A DNA stretch of 64,000 nt, from the NCBI GenBank assembly GCA_035578175.1, contig JAQMRL010000003.1, positions 28,158,672 to 28,222,671 on the forward strand, given 5' to 3'. Positions 22,900 through 34,518 of this stretch are shown piece after piece (position 1 is the stretch's first letter; the number at the start of each line of letters is the position of its first letter). Made by a program: the position numbers and the translations under genes. The notes beneath the pieces are model-generated. The model was not told where the DNA came from. It saw nothing but the letters and a program-made list of their open reading frames with translations, and made no database searches. Source of the DNA: Catonia carolina (lineage: Eukaryota > Arthropoda > Insecta > Hemiptera > Achilidae).

Positions 22900-23190
22900 A
22901 TAATGACATGTTACCATTTGATGCTCTATTCAAAGCAATATTTTTCCCTTATTTTTTAACATTCTATAGGCCTATCATTTTTTTGTATCTGTACAATGAC
23001 TTTTTATAAATGTATCTGTACAATGACAATTATAAATGTGCTGAAAGTGACAATGATACAAATGATAACATGAATGATTTAAAGAAGTAGACCACCTATT
23101 GATGGAGCTTCTTGATTCTTATTTTATTAATGGATTCTGAATTAGTGTTTATTAGTTAAGGTATATTACAGTCAATCTAATGTTTTTTTA
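22900..23190. other. Spacer, nothing recognised
   Basis: Contains a short direct repeat of TGTATCTGTACAATGAC (about 22985 and 23010). No gene was seen. Confidence 0.5.
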
Positions 23191-23195
23191 TTTAT

Positions 23196-23742
23196 TTTAT
23201 ATTAGGGTAAATACCAATATTGACATTTTAGAACGTTTTCAAACAATATTTTTACGATCATCTCTTAGGATACCATGGTACATGCAAAACAAATATATCT
23301 ATAACGACATACGGCTTAACTCAGTGAGACAGGAAATTACACGATTTAACAAAACATACGAACAAAGTTCAAAACGTTTGGACATCCAAATCATCTCGCG
23401 ATAAACTTACTGGACAACAGTGACTATACGTTTACAAGACTTAACAGATACAATGAGTTGGATTTAATTAACAGATTCGAACACAATTAACTTTTTATTT
23501 TAGAAATTTTTATGTGTATATGTGCAAATATTTTTTTGTTTTATTTAAATTTTGAATCATTTCAAAATTAATTAATTTTTTACAAGTACAAAAAGTTATC
23601 TGTAACAATTATTATTAATGTACAATGTTGTTGTAAATTTGTCTTTTCTATGTTAACCTTATTACTTATTGTTCTTGTTCTTTTATAACAGAACAGATTG
23701 TAATTTTGCTGATTTGATAAAAAAAAATTTATATTAGGGTAA
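23196..23742 (+). mobile_element. 5'-truncated Jockey-like insertion with 15-bp TSD
   Basis: TTTATATTAGGGTAA occurs exactly at 23196-23210 and 23728-23742. Between them is a 517-bp insert ending in an A tract directly before the second copy. The insert opens in the RT C-terminal region (NIDILERFQTIFLRSSLRIPW) and reads through ARLEN-like and INLLDN-like blocks to the 3' UTR, with one frameshift near 23395. It matches the last third of the RT at 170-856 but is a distinct subfamily. Confidence 0.85.
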
Positions 23743-24075
23743 CAACAAATCTCTGTTCCTAGTTCTCTTTGGCTTTCTAGAAGGGTTTTCCGGTGAAGTA
23801 ACTGAGCTAATAGTCTTAATTAGTTCGTTTTTATGTCCAGCTAATTTTCTGTGAAAACGTTGATAATATTGTGTTAAGTACGTAAGGAACGTTTAGATCA
23901 TTGTGGATAGTCTCGTCTCCTACGTACTAAGGGAAGTACTAATAACTCCAAGTACTCTAAATTGGGAAGACTATAATCGAGCTATATTACTCGGTTTAGC
24001 AGATTCGTAAATTTGGGAACCGTATGTCCAGATCGGTTTTAGAAAGTATTGATACATCTTTAATTACTTTTTTAC

Positions 24076-24158
24076 AGAGAGAGAGAGAGAGGGAGAGAGA
24101 GAGGGAGAGAGAGAGAGAGGGAGAGAGAGAGGGAGAGAGAGAGGGAGAGAGAGAGAGA
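24076..24158. repeat. (GA)n / GAGAGG purine microsatellite
   Basis: 83 bp of AG with regular GGG interruptions. The 65-codon frame over it (R-E repeats) is an artefact of the repeat. Confidence 0.95.
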
Positions 24159-24159
24159 T

Positions 24160-25350
24160 GTCCACCTCTTAGACTGTATAGACATTTTGTTCTGTGTGTT
24201 AAAGTTTTTCGTTTAAGTTAAATTTTCCCATGTTATTTTTTTTCATTAACGCCCCACCGTGGAATGTGCGTGCAATCGGTAAAATTATACCAGACACAAA
24301 ATATACCAGGTATTTCTTCTCCGTACTCGGTACCAGTTCCTAGTAGACGCTTGTACTTGGTCAGAAGTAACAGTCTCGTACGACCCCTCTCACCCCGGCA
24401 CTAGAAACAACCTCCAAATGGAATGTAACTTAACTGTGTAACTTTAATTAGGAATCTTTTACTCGTAAGCAAATTTTAAAAAGTTAAATTTTCTGAAAAA
24501 GGGATATAATACAACAATTTTGACTACGTCATTCGTTTACCAAATAAATTGAACTCATTAAAAAATAATATGAATGAATAAAAAATCTTACAGAGCTTTT
24601 ATTCAATTATAATTTTTTATTATTTTTAATTCAACTGTATTAAATTACTATACAAAAAATTATACATTTATACATCCAAAAATTAAAAATTCCGTTTTCA
24701 TGATACATATCAAATTAAAATTATAAATTTTAGTCAGGTCATTTTAATATTATTCTAATTTTAAAATATTATTATAATAAAAATTTTAAAATGTTTTTTT
24801 AATTGCAAATTTTTTTGAATTTTGTTTTCAATTTGTTACATCTGTTGTAAAGTAATGATATTCAACTACAAAAGTACTAAGGCTTCATTTCTCCTACGCA
24901 CGGTTTTTTGTTGATTTTTATATCTGTTTTACATTATAATTTTAATAATGTTTTTTAAAACTCTTTTGAACTTTATTAAAATCTAATATTAATTTTTTTT
25001 TCAAAAATTGACTAATTTTCAAAATTATATTTTTAAGAATAACTCCCACTGCATTTATTATATAAATCAACTTCAATAAATGTAAATTTTATTCGGTGAC
25101 AAAAGTTGGAAAATATTTATTTGTTTCTGATTTTGGTTCAGTGTAACAGTTTATTATTTACTTTCTTTTGACATTCATAAAATTTTAGTAACGTAACAGT
25201 AAGTGATAAGGATGTTTACGAAATAATAATTAGAATTCCTGTTTTAAACGCCCATAAACAAATTGTTTGTCAGTTAAAGATGTGCTAATAAAAGTGAACT
25301 TGGAAAAAAATACTTTTGAATACTTATTGATTTTTTTATATACATATTTA
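24160..25350. other. AT-rich spacer, nothing recognised
   Basis: Extremely AT-rich from about 24540 onward. No open frame above 60 codons and no recognised repeat. Confidence 0.6.
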
Positions 25351-25352
25351 AC

Positions 25353-26846
25353 GGAAGACCTCGGCGGAAGAAGGAGACATCTCGCATTTTACAAAATTTT
25401 CAGATATTGAAAAAGTTTTAAAAATTTATTTTTATAACTTTAGGTCCCAAACAATTTGTTAAGAAAGGTTTCACCTACATAAAATGGTATTAACTTAAAT
25501 ATTAACTAATATTTTCTTTACAGTTTTCCAATTTAATATTTTAGTGTGGAGTTATCCCGTTTTTGCACCAAAAATATAGATATTTGAGGATTTTAAAAGA
25601 AAAGTACAACATAACTTACGGAATAGCACTTTCATTTCGTAATTTATAAAAAGCCAACAACAACAATCTATGAATAGAACAGTTGTAGCATGTCATTTTA
25701 TTAGAAATTTATTTGTATATATTTTGTAATGAAATATTTTAAAATTATAAAATTAAAGAGAAAAATAAGTATCTAAATTTTAATACAAAATTAAAGTTTT
25801 TTATACTAATAAAAATAATAAATCTCAGCTGATTAAAATTTATAGAAAAATAAGAAAAACTAATGTAAAAAGAATAATATAATGTTTGTATCAAGTTATA
25901 ATCTGAATTGAAAATTAATAAAAAAAGTGTTTAAGTCTATTGCATTGTGTTAATGTTTGTATTTAAATATATATAGAAGGAAGAAAAAATATATATGATG
26001 TAAATGTAATGAAACTAATAACAAGTTTAATAAAAAATCATTTTGCAGAATGCTACACAATCTTGTTGGTGTTCTAATTAATTGTTTACTTTATAGTATT
26101 ATCGCAAGCATGTCTTCATCTTCCTCATTTTCTTTATCTTCTTTTAGTCGTAAAAGAAAATAGTCTGGAGGAACGTATTTCATTGCTAACTCTTTCGCAT
26201 AATTGAACTTATTTTTTATGCCCAAAGGGCCATTATAAAGTTTATTATTGAATTTTGGCAAAGAAAAAATATTTTACTTTATTTTTCAAGCTGGAATGCT
26301 TTTTTCACTAACGATGTTCATCTTTATTGTATTCTACATAACTCATTATTTATACTGCATTTTGATATTGTGAACTTTGGACCTTTTTGTTTCTAGTTTG
26401 ACTTTTTGTTTTGTCTTCTTTATTACATTTATCAGGTTTATCATAGAGATTTTGTATTTTCTGAAATTTTTTCTTTGAAATGAGACGAGAAGTCTAGAAA
26501 CATACTTTGTATGGCTGTTGCTACTATAAGCTTTTTAGGTATCTTTCGAGCCATGTCTTCATAGTCTTGAGAATTAATACAGCCACCTATCGACTACCTG
26601 AGCGGCTCACGTGGATAAACAGTGAACTATGTTTAACACAAGAATGGGACAACTCCAAGAGTCTTCTCATTTTTGTCTCAAAATAAATATTGGTACACCT
26701 CTTTCACTTTAATATCTTATGGACTATTACTCGGAGCTGTTCCGTTCTTCAACTAAAAGAAAGATCATTTTCTCTTTATATTTATGTATAGAAACCTCAA
26801 AATCGTAAAAATGTGGAGCTGTCCCCTTTTTGTGCCGAGGTCTTCC
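25353..26846 (-). mobile_element. DNA transposon remnant with ~50-bp imperfect TIRs
   Basis: The termini are exact inverses for 13 bp (GGAAGACCTCGGC at 25353-25365, GCCGAGGTCTTCC at 26834-26846). They stay alignable for ~50 bp, including GGAGACATCTC against GGGGACAGCTC and a shared CATTTT-ACGATTTT-like part. A further right-end-like segment (GTGGAGTTATCCCGTTTTTG) lies inside at about 25544. The spacing (1,494 bp) fits a decayed autonomous or semi-autonomous element, and the interior has minus-strand coding remnants. No TSD could be fixed, so the superfamily is open. Confidence 0.65.
26091..26276 (-). pseudogene. C-terminal remnant of a transposon-encoded protein
   Basis: Open for about 60 codons before the stop at 26093-26091. 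It contains LPKFNNKLYNGPLGIKNKF, then AKELAMKYVPPDYFLLRLK and an acidic tail (EDKENEEDEDMLAIIL). The pattern Y-x-GP-x-x-I followed by K...Y.P..Y/H..Y recalls the C-terminus of some uncharacterised insect transposon proteins. Upstream (about 26450-26580) another in-frame patch reads INSQDYEDMARKIPKKL. No catalytic motif survives. Confidence 0.4.
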
Positions 26847-26849
26847 ATT

Positions 26850-27500
26850 TCTGGTCGAACGAAATACTAATCCAGTACTAATGGGTTTTATTTATACAGT
26901 TGTGATTTTGCTTTCAACACGTAAGGTTGTGTTGAAGTTAAACAATTTAACTTTAATCTTCTGGATATGTAATTTCCTATAGAAACCACTTAACAAAGAA
27001 CCGTTAAAATCTACAATTCTAATTTTATATATTATACCAAACGTTTATTTACATATTTATTTACTTATCTCGGTCTTCAATCAATATATTAGATTATCAT
27101 GAACTTGTTATTTACAATGCAACCCTTGAATAAGTACGTGCGTTTGTAACTATTTGTTATTGTGTAACCCCTTTCTTTAGTACAATTTGTAAAATAACCC
27201 TTCTTAGAAAATACAATGGGTAGTTGTTTAATTTCCCAAATGAAAAATGTGTTTTCTTCTTCGTTCGTTTTCGCTGTGAAAAACAAAGTCTAAAAAGAAT
27301 TGTTATCCAATTCCCGTCCTTCCTACTACATCACCCTTTTGCCTTATTCTTGTTTTACAGTCTTCTCAACCCTTTAGAAAAACAAACCATGTAACCTACT
27401 CTTTTCTATTTTCATATATTTGTAATAACTTTCAAGTAGGGTGTGTTACAAATAAGAAAAATATTTAATATGCTTTTCCGATGAAATGATTGTATTGAAA
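26850..27500. other. AT-rich spacer, nothing recognised
   Basis: The 65-codon minus frame 27089-27286 has no domain. No repeats were noted. Confidence 0.55.
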
Positions 27501-27502
27501 AT

Positions 27503-28192
27503 AAAATCTGCTATAAAACACTCGCACGACTTTATCTTGGCAATGTAATTAATGAATAACCTATGTTTAAGCATGCGTTAAACAATGTAAAATAAAAAAC
27601 ATAATCTTCTTTCAATCATGAGTGAATAACGCAAAATGAAAATCAACCAGCGTAGGACTTAAAACTATGAAAAATTACTAATTGTCGCTAAACTAGGCTC
27701 TGTAGAAATATTACTTGAAATACCTTGCAGGATTTTTAATTTTTTATAACTCTAAGTATAGACTTTTTTCGTTAAATGCGTAATAAGCCACACTTTTTTA
27801 AGAGTAATCTTCAAAATCACTTTATTTGCCGATGTTAATGGGTAAAAATACATAAAATCACTAATTGATATTAAACTAAGCTTTGCAGATAAAGTGTTCG
27901 GAATAAAATTTGTACGTTTTAACTTTTCTGCAACTTTAATTACCCTATAAACGCTTTTACCCTAAAACGCTTATTAAGGCGATTTTAAACAAAATCGTTG
28001 GAACCGCTTTTGAAAAAATCTCAAAACAGTGAAAAATTGCACAAATAAGTCACTACTTCCAGTTGACCGTTTTTATTTGTGTTTTTGGATTGAGGGGGCC
28101 AGAAAGCATGTATTTCCGGTAAAGATTCGATTTCAAAAAATCAACATGAAAGCAATACATTCCCTAAACATCTTTACAGGGCAAGAGAAAGT
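27503..28192 (-). mobile_element. HINE-like element, ~690-bp copy
   Basis: In minus orientation the right end carries the decayed hairpin (GCTATAAAACACTCGCAC) and CTTTATCTTGG. The left end is a perfect GGCAAGAGAAAGT (28180-28192). Core blocks GAAAATCAACC, CTAAACTAGGCTCTGTAGA and GTTGACCGTTTTTAT are recognisable. Part of the left half, including the microsatellite, is missing. The 80-codon frame over its end is not a gene. Confidence 0.75.
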
Positions 28193-28319
28193 AAAATTAA
28201 TATTTTCAAAATTACTAACCACTGCATTGAGCTCATGCTTATTGCTGTCATCAGAGGTCCGCATTAAATAAACAATTTCATTGTGTAACCAGCACAATCA
28301 GGAAAAAATAATTTCCTTC

Positions 28320-28681
28320 TTAGGACATTTTTAATTAGAACACTTTGAAACAAATCGTCAAGGCGAATTAAAGAAAAACTCTGGGAGCTTAAAAGTAGCA
28401 TTAAGTGGATCACAGAAATTAAGGAAGACTTGAAAGAATTTGGAATTACAATAATAGATCTACAAGAAAAATAGACAAAATCAACGAATCGCAAAAACTG
28501 TTACAAACGAGAACAAATAGACAACAAGTAGGAAGGGTGATTCCAGAGAGAGAAAGACATGGAAGATCTGAAAGGATGAAGAAATGTTGGGAAAACAGGA
28601 GGCTAACAGCCTCTTCTTATGATTGACTAAAGTGGTCCCATGTTAGTCATAAAAGTTAAAATAACAATAATAATAATAATT
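28320..28681 (+). pseudogene. Non-LTR retrotransposon 3' remnant (family G) with (AAT)n tail
   Basis: Interrupted frames encode SIKWITEIKEDLKEFGI, then RERHGRSERMKKCWENRR and LKWSHVSHK, with stops between. The order (EIK.DL, then a basic SERMK.YW-like block just before the stop) is that of the C-terminal tail of a widespread insect endonuclease-RT family. The element ends in an AAT microsatellite (28661-28680). The copy at 30540-30945 matches block for block. Confidence 0.65.
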
Positions 28682-28909
28682 ACATTAGCAATAAAACACA
28701 ATAGTATAATATTTACTACGTTTCTTTGAATATACGAATAAACATATTGTTTTTAGTTTACTATTACTAATTCTATACAGCCCTGCTAATTGAGTATAAC
28801 TAAAACTAAAAACTAAACTTTAACTAAAATTTACTACACTCATTTCAAATGAATAATACTACTACAGAACCAGAATTGTGTTTAAAATGTTTTTTTCTAC
28901 AGCCTTGTC

Positions 28910-29740
28910 TACATACTTGACAAGGATGTAGCCTCTCGCCAAAATTACATAACAATTATATTGATGATGCCAATCATCGATGGAAGCAGCAGGCTCCTCC
29001 AGGTATTGAAATATCCCAGGATTCCTGTCTAATCGCCCTAATGTATGCAGATGATAATAGTAACAATATAGAATTCAGAAGATGATCTACAGAAATCTAT
29101 TTTCCTGCTCAATTATATTGGCAAGGAATATAGGATGAAAATATCAGCAAGGAAAACAAAAATAATGGCTTTCACTGGTAAATACCCAGTTTACTCGAAA
29201 ATAGTTCTTGGTGACAGGATTTTGGAACAAGTTTACCATTTCACATACTACGATGTCATATATAAAGATGAAGAAATTTTGAAAAGGTTAAATAAATTTC
29301 ACAAATTTTAATAATTTTTACGGCTTCATTAACAGGGTCTTTAGAAAAACAACAGGAAAGATACAAGAACACGTATGTATGACATGATGGCAGTTACTTT
29401 GCTGCTATATGGTTGCGAGTCATGGGTACTAAGAACAGCGCAATTAAGAAAAGAAGAAGCCGCTGAAATAAGATTCATGTGATAGGTTAAGGGATGCTCC
29501 GTGCGAGATCAGATTTGTAGCAGTGACATCAGGAGAAAACTAGCTAGAGAAGAAACCATCCTAGAGAAACTGAGCGGACACAGAACTCGATGGAAAAATC
29601 TTGTCACAAGAATGAAAAATGAAAGGGTTGCAGTTCAAGCATTGCAATATTGCCCAATTGGAAGAAGAAGCTTGAGAAGAAGAAGGAAAAGGTGGTTCGA
29701 GGCTGGAACAAACGTAGCACCTAATCCGTAAGCAGTAGAA
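28910..29740 (+). pseudogene. Non-LTR reverse transcriptase, palm to C-terminus, broken
   Basis: In order: QGCSLSPKLHNNYIDDA (the RQGCPLSPLLFN block, after an in-frame stop), LIALMYADD with the catalytic YADD, MKISARKTKIMAF, ILEQVYHFTYYDVIY, MMAVTLLLYGCESWVLRT, then LSGHRTRWKNLVTRMKNERV and a basic tail ending VAPNP. Stops and at least two frameshifts break it. The last 76 codons (29501-29731) remain open. The arrangement is that of an RTE-like or related endonuclease-RT. Confidence 0.82.
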
Positions 29741-29744
29741 GAAA

Positions 29745-30535
29745 AAGATGTTTTTTCTGTATAAATAATTTATTTTTTTAATATTTTAACAAAAACTTTC
29801 AGTAAATATGTTAAAGATGTTAGAATATATCTTGAAGAAGACAGCACTCATTAGCGTTGCTTCCGCGTAATCGTTTCGTTTTAAGCAATAAAGGGTTTCT
29901 TTTTGGGTGCTGACGATGTACAATTTTCATTAATTTGGAGAAAGATGTAGTTTTCATTTTAACATTTTGTGGACGAGGGAAATTCAGGTGTGAAAGTAGA
30001 GAATGAAGACGTGGTACGTAAAAAATTAAGGTGTGTTTAATTGATTGAATATTAATTTGATGATTGAATTTTTAGATTAATGAGTGTTATAAAGATTAGG
30101 TTTATTGAGAAATTAGAGTTAACCATTCGTAATATAGGCTTTTAATTTTGAAAGGATGGTTAACCATGTTTGATCAGGTGAACCGGAATGGAAGATCTTA
30201 TATTTTCACCTTTTTGAGTCTTTGATTTTCAATATTGACGTCGAGAATATTTAGATTTTTAGCCAAAGGATTTAGGATAAATGTCTAATTTGTTTAAATA
30301 CTTTTTCTCCAACTGTTAATTTCCTCTCTCACCGTAGGTATGCCTAGGTCATGGTGGAGTAAAATACTTAACTTAATATAAAACCACTGTTATTTTACTG
30401 CATTTACTTTTTAAGTATATTTATATTTTTCCTGATTTTATAAAATACTATTTATAGCTAATACTGACCAACTTATTAAAACAAGAATTATCAAAAAAAT
30501 GAGGTATGGCGAATCCCTTCTAATGAAACTGTTTA
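29745..30535. other. Spacer, nothing recognised
   Basis: No open frame of note; no similarity to the other repeats was seen. Confidence 0.5.
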
Positions 30536-30539
30536 TAAG

Positions 30540-30945
30540 GAAATTGATCCGATTATTAGCGTAATGAAAAAGAGGACGAGTTTCCACTTTTTCCACATTT
30601 TAAACATGCAGAATGATAGAATATTGAAACAACTAATCCTCAGGAAATTGAACAGGAAGATTACGGTAAGATACATCGGAGAGATTAAGAGGGATCTTAA
30701 TGAAGTTGGACTGGCAATAGAAGACGTATTTGACAAGAAAAAAATAAATAGTACTCTCAAATCACACAGATTTGATTGGGTAAAGCAGAAAGACACATAG
30801 TGGAGGTTACTAATGAGATACAGAAACAAAGATCGGACCGTCTCAAAAAAAACTCGCAAAACCGAAATGCTAGACAAATACGTTATCCAAAGAACACTAG
30901 AAATTGATTGACTTAGTGGTCCAATGTGTCCTAAAAAAAATACTG
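30540..30945 (+). pseudogene. Non-LTR retrotransposon 3' remnant (family G), second copy
   Basis: A 78-codon open stretch (30564-30800) reads FHFFHILNMQNDRILKQL and VRYIGEIKRDLNEVGLAIED, matching FYGH..RM...R..K..F and EIK.DL of the family. A broken tail corresponds to the SERMK.YW block, and LTLVVQCVLKK-like codons precede the end. Unlike the first copy, no (AAT)n tail is visible. The antisense 114-codon frame is incidental. Confidence 0.65.
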
Positions 30946-30949
30946 TACT

Positions 30950-31985
30950 ATTTTCAGACTCATTTTCTTAGTCTATGAGACTGATTGTAAGATTAATCAA
31001 TAATAATTTCTAGGTTTATTGGAAAATTTTTAACGAAAAAATCTTCATAGAAATTTATTGAATAAGAAAATCTAGTTGAGTTGAATTTATTATATACGGT
31101 AATGATCACCTGAAGAGTGCGTTGACAGCACACCTGAATAATTTGGTAAAATATTCCTGGATTCGAATCCTAACTAGTTCCTCGATAATTATCGCACCAT
31201 TCCTAACGTTCATAATTTAAAAATAAATAATGTAAGGTTAAGTTATTACGAAAGTGCCAACCCGTACAATTATTATAATCTCTCGCCTACTGTTTATAAA
31301 TTCTCTGAGAGCAATAAATTTTAAATATTTTACTCGCTTCATTTTCCTGTTTGTTGTTAGAAGACCCATTATAAAATCAAGTGTGATTTGTACATTAGTT
31401 TAACGCCGTAAATTTTAATTTATGTACGTACACTTTAAGCTGACTAAAGGTATGCTCAAATCCAAGAAAAGTTCAAAAGATTTCAAACGTAATTTAACTA
31501 GAACAGTAATAAAAAAGTACATAATGCAATTTTCAAAAGTGAAGTCAGTTTTGTCTACTCGAATCTTATACTCATTTCCTTTGAGAATGAAGACTCGAAT
31601 GAAGAGACTTAACTCAATTTTACTTGAGTTAGAATTTCAGAATGAGAAACTCAGCTTAAACACATTACAAGATGACGTAATGTAACTAAACTACCGTTAT
31701 TCAATTTATTATGACTGTTTACATTTCTGTTTCCCTCATCATCCGCTGACGATACAAAAAACAAACACCGTAAGTACTCTTGACTAGTTGTTACAATTTA
31801 TTATTTCTCAAAATTGCTCCCGCGCTTAGCGTTGAGGTATCACGGGTATCAGCCCGATTAAAAACAGATTCGGGTTTCATAGTATAATTAGTGAAAATTA
31901 TTTATTTAAAATTGTATTTTCTGCAGCAGACAGGGTCTAATTATTGCAGGAAATGTACAGTGGCCATTCTCTTAACCGATCTCTC
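30950..31985. other. Spacer; one B-box-like site, one unassigned frame
   Basis: GGATTCGAATCC at about 31151-31162 is a perfect B-box-like sequence, but no A box or repeat partner was found. The 87-codon, Lys-rich plus frame at 31422-31685 (MYVHFKLTKGMLKSKKS start) has no recognised domain. Confidence 0.35.
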
Positions 31986-31987
31986 CG

Positions 31988-32440
31988 TTGGTAATTATTT
32001 TACAAAATATATTAAAATTTGTTAAAACTGAATTTGGAAAATTTCTATTTTTTTTTAAATATTATTTGATAATCACTTGATTACTTAAAAACAGGTGTAG
32101 CTAAATACTGATCGCTACATATTGAGGTGCCGAGTTTCATTAATTAGCAAAAAATTAATGCGATTAAAGAAAAATTCCCTCTTGGAAAAGAGTTGGTTAA
32201 TCGCATTAATTTCCTTACTAATTAATACATTAGCAGTAATTTCAGAACAGTCGGACGTTAAACCAAAAAAAAAATAAACTAATTAATGAAACTCGGCACC
32301 TTTTATGTAGCGGTCAGTATTAAGCTTCACCTGTTTTTAAGTAATCAACTTATTTTATCGAATAATATTTAAAAAAAATAGAAATTTTCCAAATTCACAG
32401 TTTTAACAAATTTTAATATATTTAAAAAAATAATTACCAA
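31988..32440. mobile_element. Foldback element with ~160-bp inverted arms and an inner hairpin
   Basis: Arms 31988-32147 and 32279-32440 are inverted copies with scattered differences, from TTGGTAATTATTTT on the outside to TTTCATTAATTAG on the inside. The 131-bp centre has a second, perfect 15-bp stem (32153-32167 with 32197-32211, AATTAATGCGATTAA) and a SINE-A 3' end. No coding sequence. The shape is that of a MITE or foldback transposon; the TSD is unclear. Confidence 0.8.
32228..32274 (+). mobile_element. SINE family A 3'-end fragment inside the foldback
   Basis: CATTAGCAGTAATTTCAG, CAGTCGGACGTTAAACC and a short A run match the 3' end of the SINE at 59185-59371 almost base for base. No head is present, so it is either a truncated insertion or a captured segment. 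Confidence 0.75.
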
Positions 32441-32444
32441 ATTA

Positions 32445-33220
32445 ATACTTTTAGTTCAAATTAAAACAATTTATTTAATTCTATGTGAAAGTATAAAACT
32501 ATTTATTAATTTTTTTTTGCGTTATAAATATGTAGAATGTTGTAGCAGTAAATACGTATTAGTACTAAATTTATTTAACAGCTGATTGACCTTGTCAGTA
32601 GAAAGTTACCGTTCCATGACGTTATTTATTCTGAGCTGCAAAGTAATATTTCATATTTTATTCAATATTCATTAAAATTGAACTAACAGATAATTCATAT
32701 TGATAAAGAAACAATGAATGTACAATTATAAGGGCAATTTTGATTCTAATACATCAGATTAAATGAACGAATAAGTTTAAATACTATATAATTAATTCAT
32801 GTGACAAAATTGACTTTTTGAATTTATGAACCAATAAAAGCAAAGCTCAATCAAATGTGATTAGATTGAATATTTATATAATATCTTGAAGCAATAGGAA
32901 TCAAAATTATTTGGTAAGAACTAACTACAGACAAATTTAATTAAATTGAATTATTTTTCCAAATTTAAAACCACTATTTATTTAAATCATTCACAATAAT
33001 ATTAAATGAATAAATCACATTCGTTTTTCAGATAATCTCGTTTCATATTTATACAGTAGTAGTTTACTATAAACTATTACAATTTATCTAAACCTAATTA
33101 CCCACAACGCTGAGCTTAGTCAACTAAGTTCGTAAAGTAATTTTACCGCTACGAGTATTGCAGTCAGCTGACAAACAAAGCAGAAAATATATTTATTTAT
33201 AACAGTACGTTTGCTCAGAA
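32445..33220. other. AT-rich spacer, nothing recognised
   Basis: No open frames or shared repeats were noted. Confidence 0.55.
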
Positions 33221-33224
33221 ATTA

Positions 33225-33745
33225 TACTTTGCAACCGAACTATAAAATAAGTTTGAGATTTTAAATATTTAGGATGCAGGATTTCCTATGACGTGAATGA
33301 AAAACTGGCAAAATTTAGCGCTGTATACGGTTCTATTCGCAGGACAATAGGAAAGAAAACGAGACAGGAAACTCAAATTAAATTTTTTAGAACAATGGCT
33401 GTACCACTTATAATGTGAGTGAATCATGGGTTTCATTACAGAGGAAAATTAATCTCGTATCCAGGCTGTTGAAATGAGATTTTGCGGGGAGTCAAAGGTT
33501 GTACCCGATTAGATAGAGTAACGAAGCTATCCGCGCCGAGTTAACTGTTCAGCCACTGTTGGAAACGTAAATAATATATAAGAAAAACTGGTCCAACCAT
33601 TTAATTAGCATGCCAGTACACAGACTTCCTCTGCGTGCATGGAAATATAAACCTAGAGTGAAGCGAAGCTTGGAAAGACCTAAAAAGAGAAGGAGGCCAG
33701 AACAGGTCATTGAGCCTAATCCTTGACAGATGATGATGATGATAT
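33225..33745 (+). pseudogene. RTE-like retrotransposon 3' remnant with (GAT)n tail, copy 1
   Basis: Frames encode NEKLAKFSAVYGSIRRTIG, RQETQIKFFRTMAVPLIM, a broken SESWV/LQR block, RIQAVEMRF, GCTRLDRV..EAIRAEL, then KNWSNHLISMPVHRLPL, WKYKPRVKRSLERPKKRR and IEPNP, ending in a GATGATGAT tract (33731-33742). The order and the TMAVP, RIQA.EMRFLR and GRP.KR motifs are those of insect endonuclease-RT elements. Two more copies lie at 42040-42418 (plus) and 49409-49875 (minus). Confidence 0.82.
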
Positions 33746-34049
33746 ACAGTACTTGTTTAAAACGGCCCTGTTATAAATGTTGAACAGCAGCCGACTTAAG
33801 TCAATATTCGAATCTAAATAAAGCTGACAAATGCATAAGGAACATGAAATAGAAGGAAATGACAGAATTTGTTGTAATTATTTGACACAGTTATAAAGAA
33901 AACACTGCACTAATATTTTTGCTATACATATAAATTGTTTTGGCTTTTATAGTCAGTGGTATATGATTTATAGTCAACGTAACATGTCATCGTGTAAACT
34001 AAATATAGATTGTAGTGATTTAATTTGTGATGCACTGTAACCGAAAATG

Positions 34050-34460
34050 TAGCACTCAAAACTTCAGAGTGCTTATAACTTTAGACTACTATTTGGACTA
34101 TTTTTCCACGGTATCAACCGCTTGAAACAAGTCTCATTTTTTTATCTGATCATGCTTCAACGTCCAAGCCTCTCCCTATGAATAATGGCCACGAGAACAA
34201 ATATTGAACCAATCTAATTCTAAATAAAAGTCTGAGATCCCTATTGCATAAAAACCTATAACTTTTTCTAAAGGTAGTACCAAACCATTTGTGCCACTAG
34301 AATGGCCTGATTTTTAAAGTTTTGATCAATTAAAGTTACCTAATTCTAGATGTGAGTCCCGCCTGCATAAAATTCTACTAATTGTTCTAATGACATTGCC
34401 AAACCATTAAACTCACTAAAAAGAGCTCTGACCTTTAAAGGTTTTTAGACTTAAAGATTA
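34050..34460. repeat. Degenerate tandem repeat, ~120-bp period
   Basis: Unit starting near 34229 (TGAGATCCCTATTGCATAAA ... ACCAAACCATTTGTGCCACT) resembles the unit near 34353 (TGAGTCCCGCCTGCATAAAA ... GCCAAACCATTAAACTCACT), both ending in CTTTAAAG-like sequence. A third, more decayed unit may start near 34060. It is not seen elsewhere in the window. Confidence 0.5.
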
Positions 34461-34518
34461 AAAAAATGGTATGTGTCTTTGACAGAGTTGAGAAAATTAT
34501 AGAGTGATATAGTATTAA

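Noticed and set aside
24024..24221. Arg-Glu repeat protein
   Set aside because: Pure translation of a (GA)n microsatellite.
31151..31162. SINE head (perfect B box GGATTCGAATCC)
   Set aside because: No A box at the right distance and no second copy in the window; it is mentioned only within the spacer entry.
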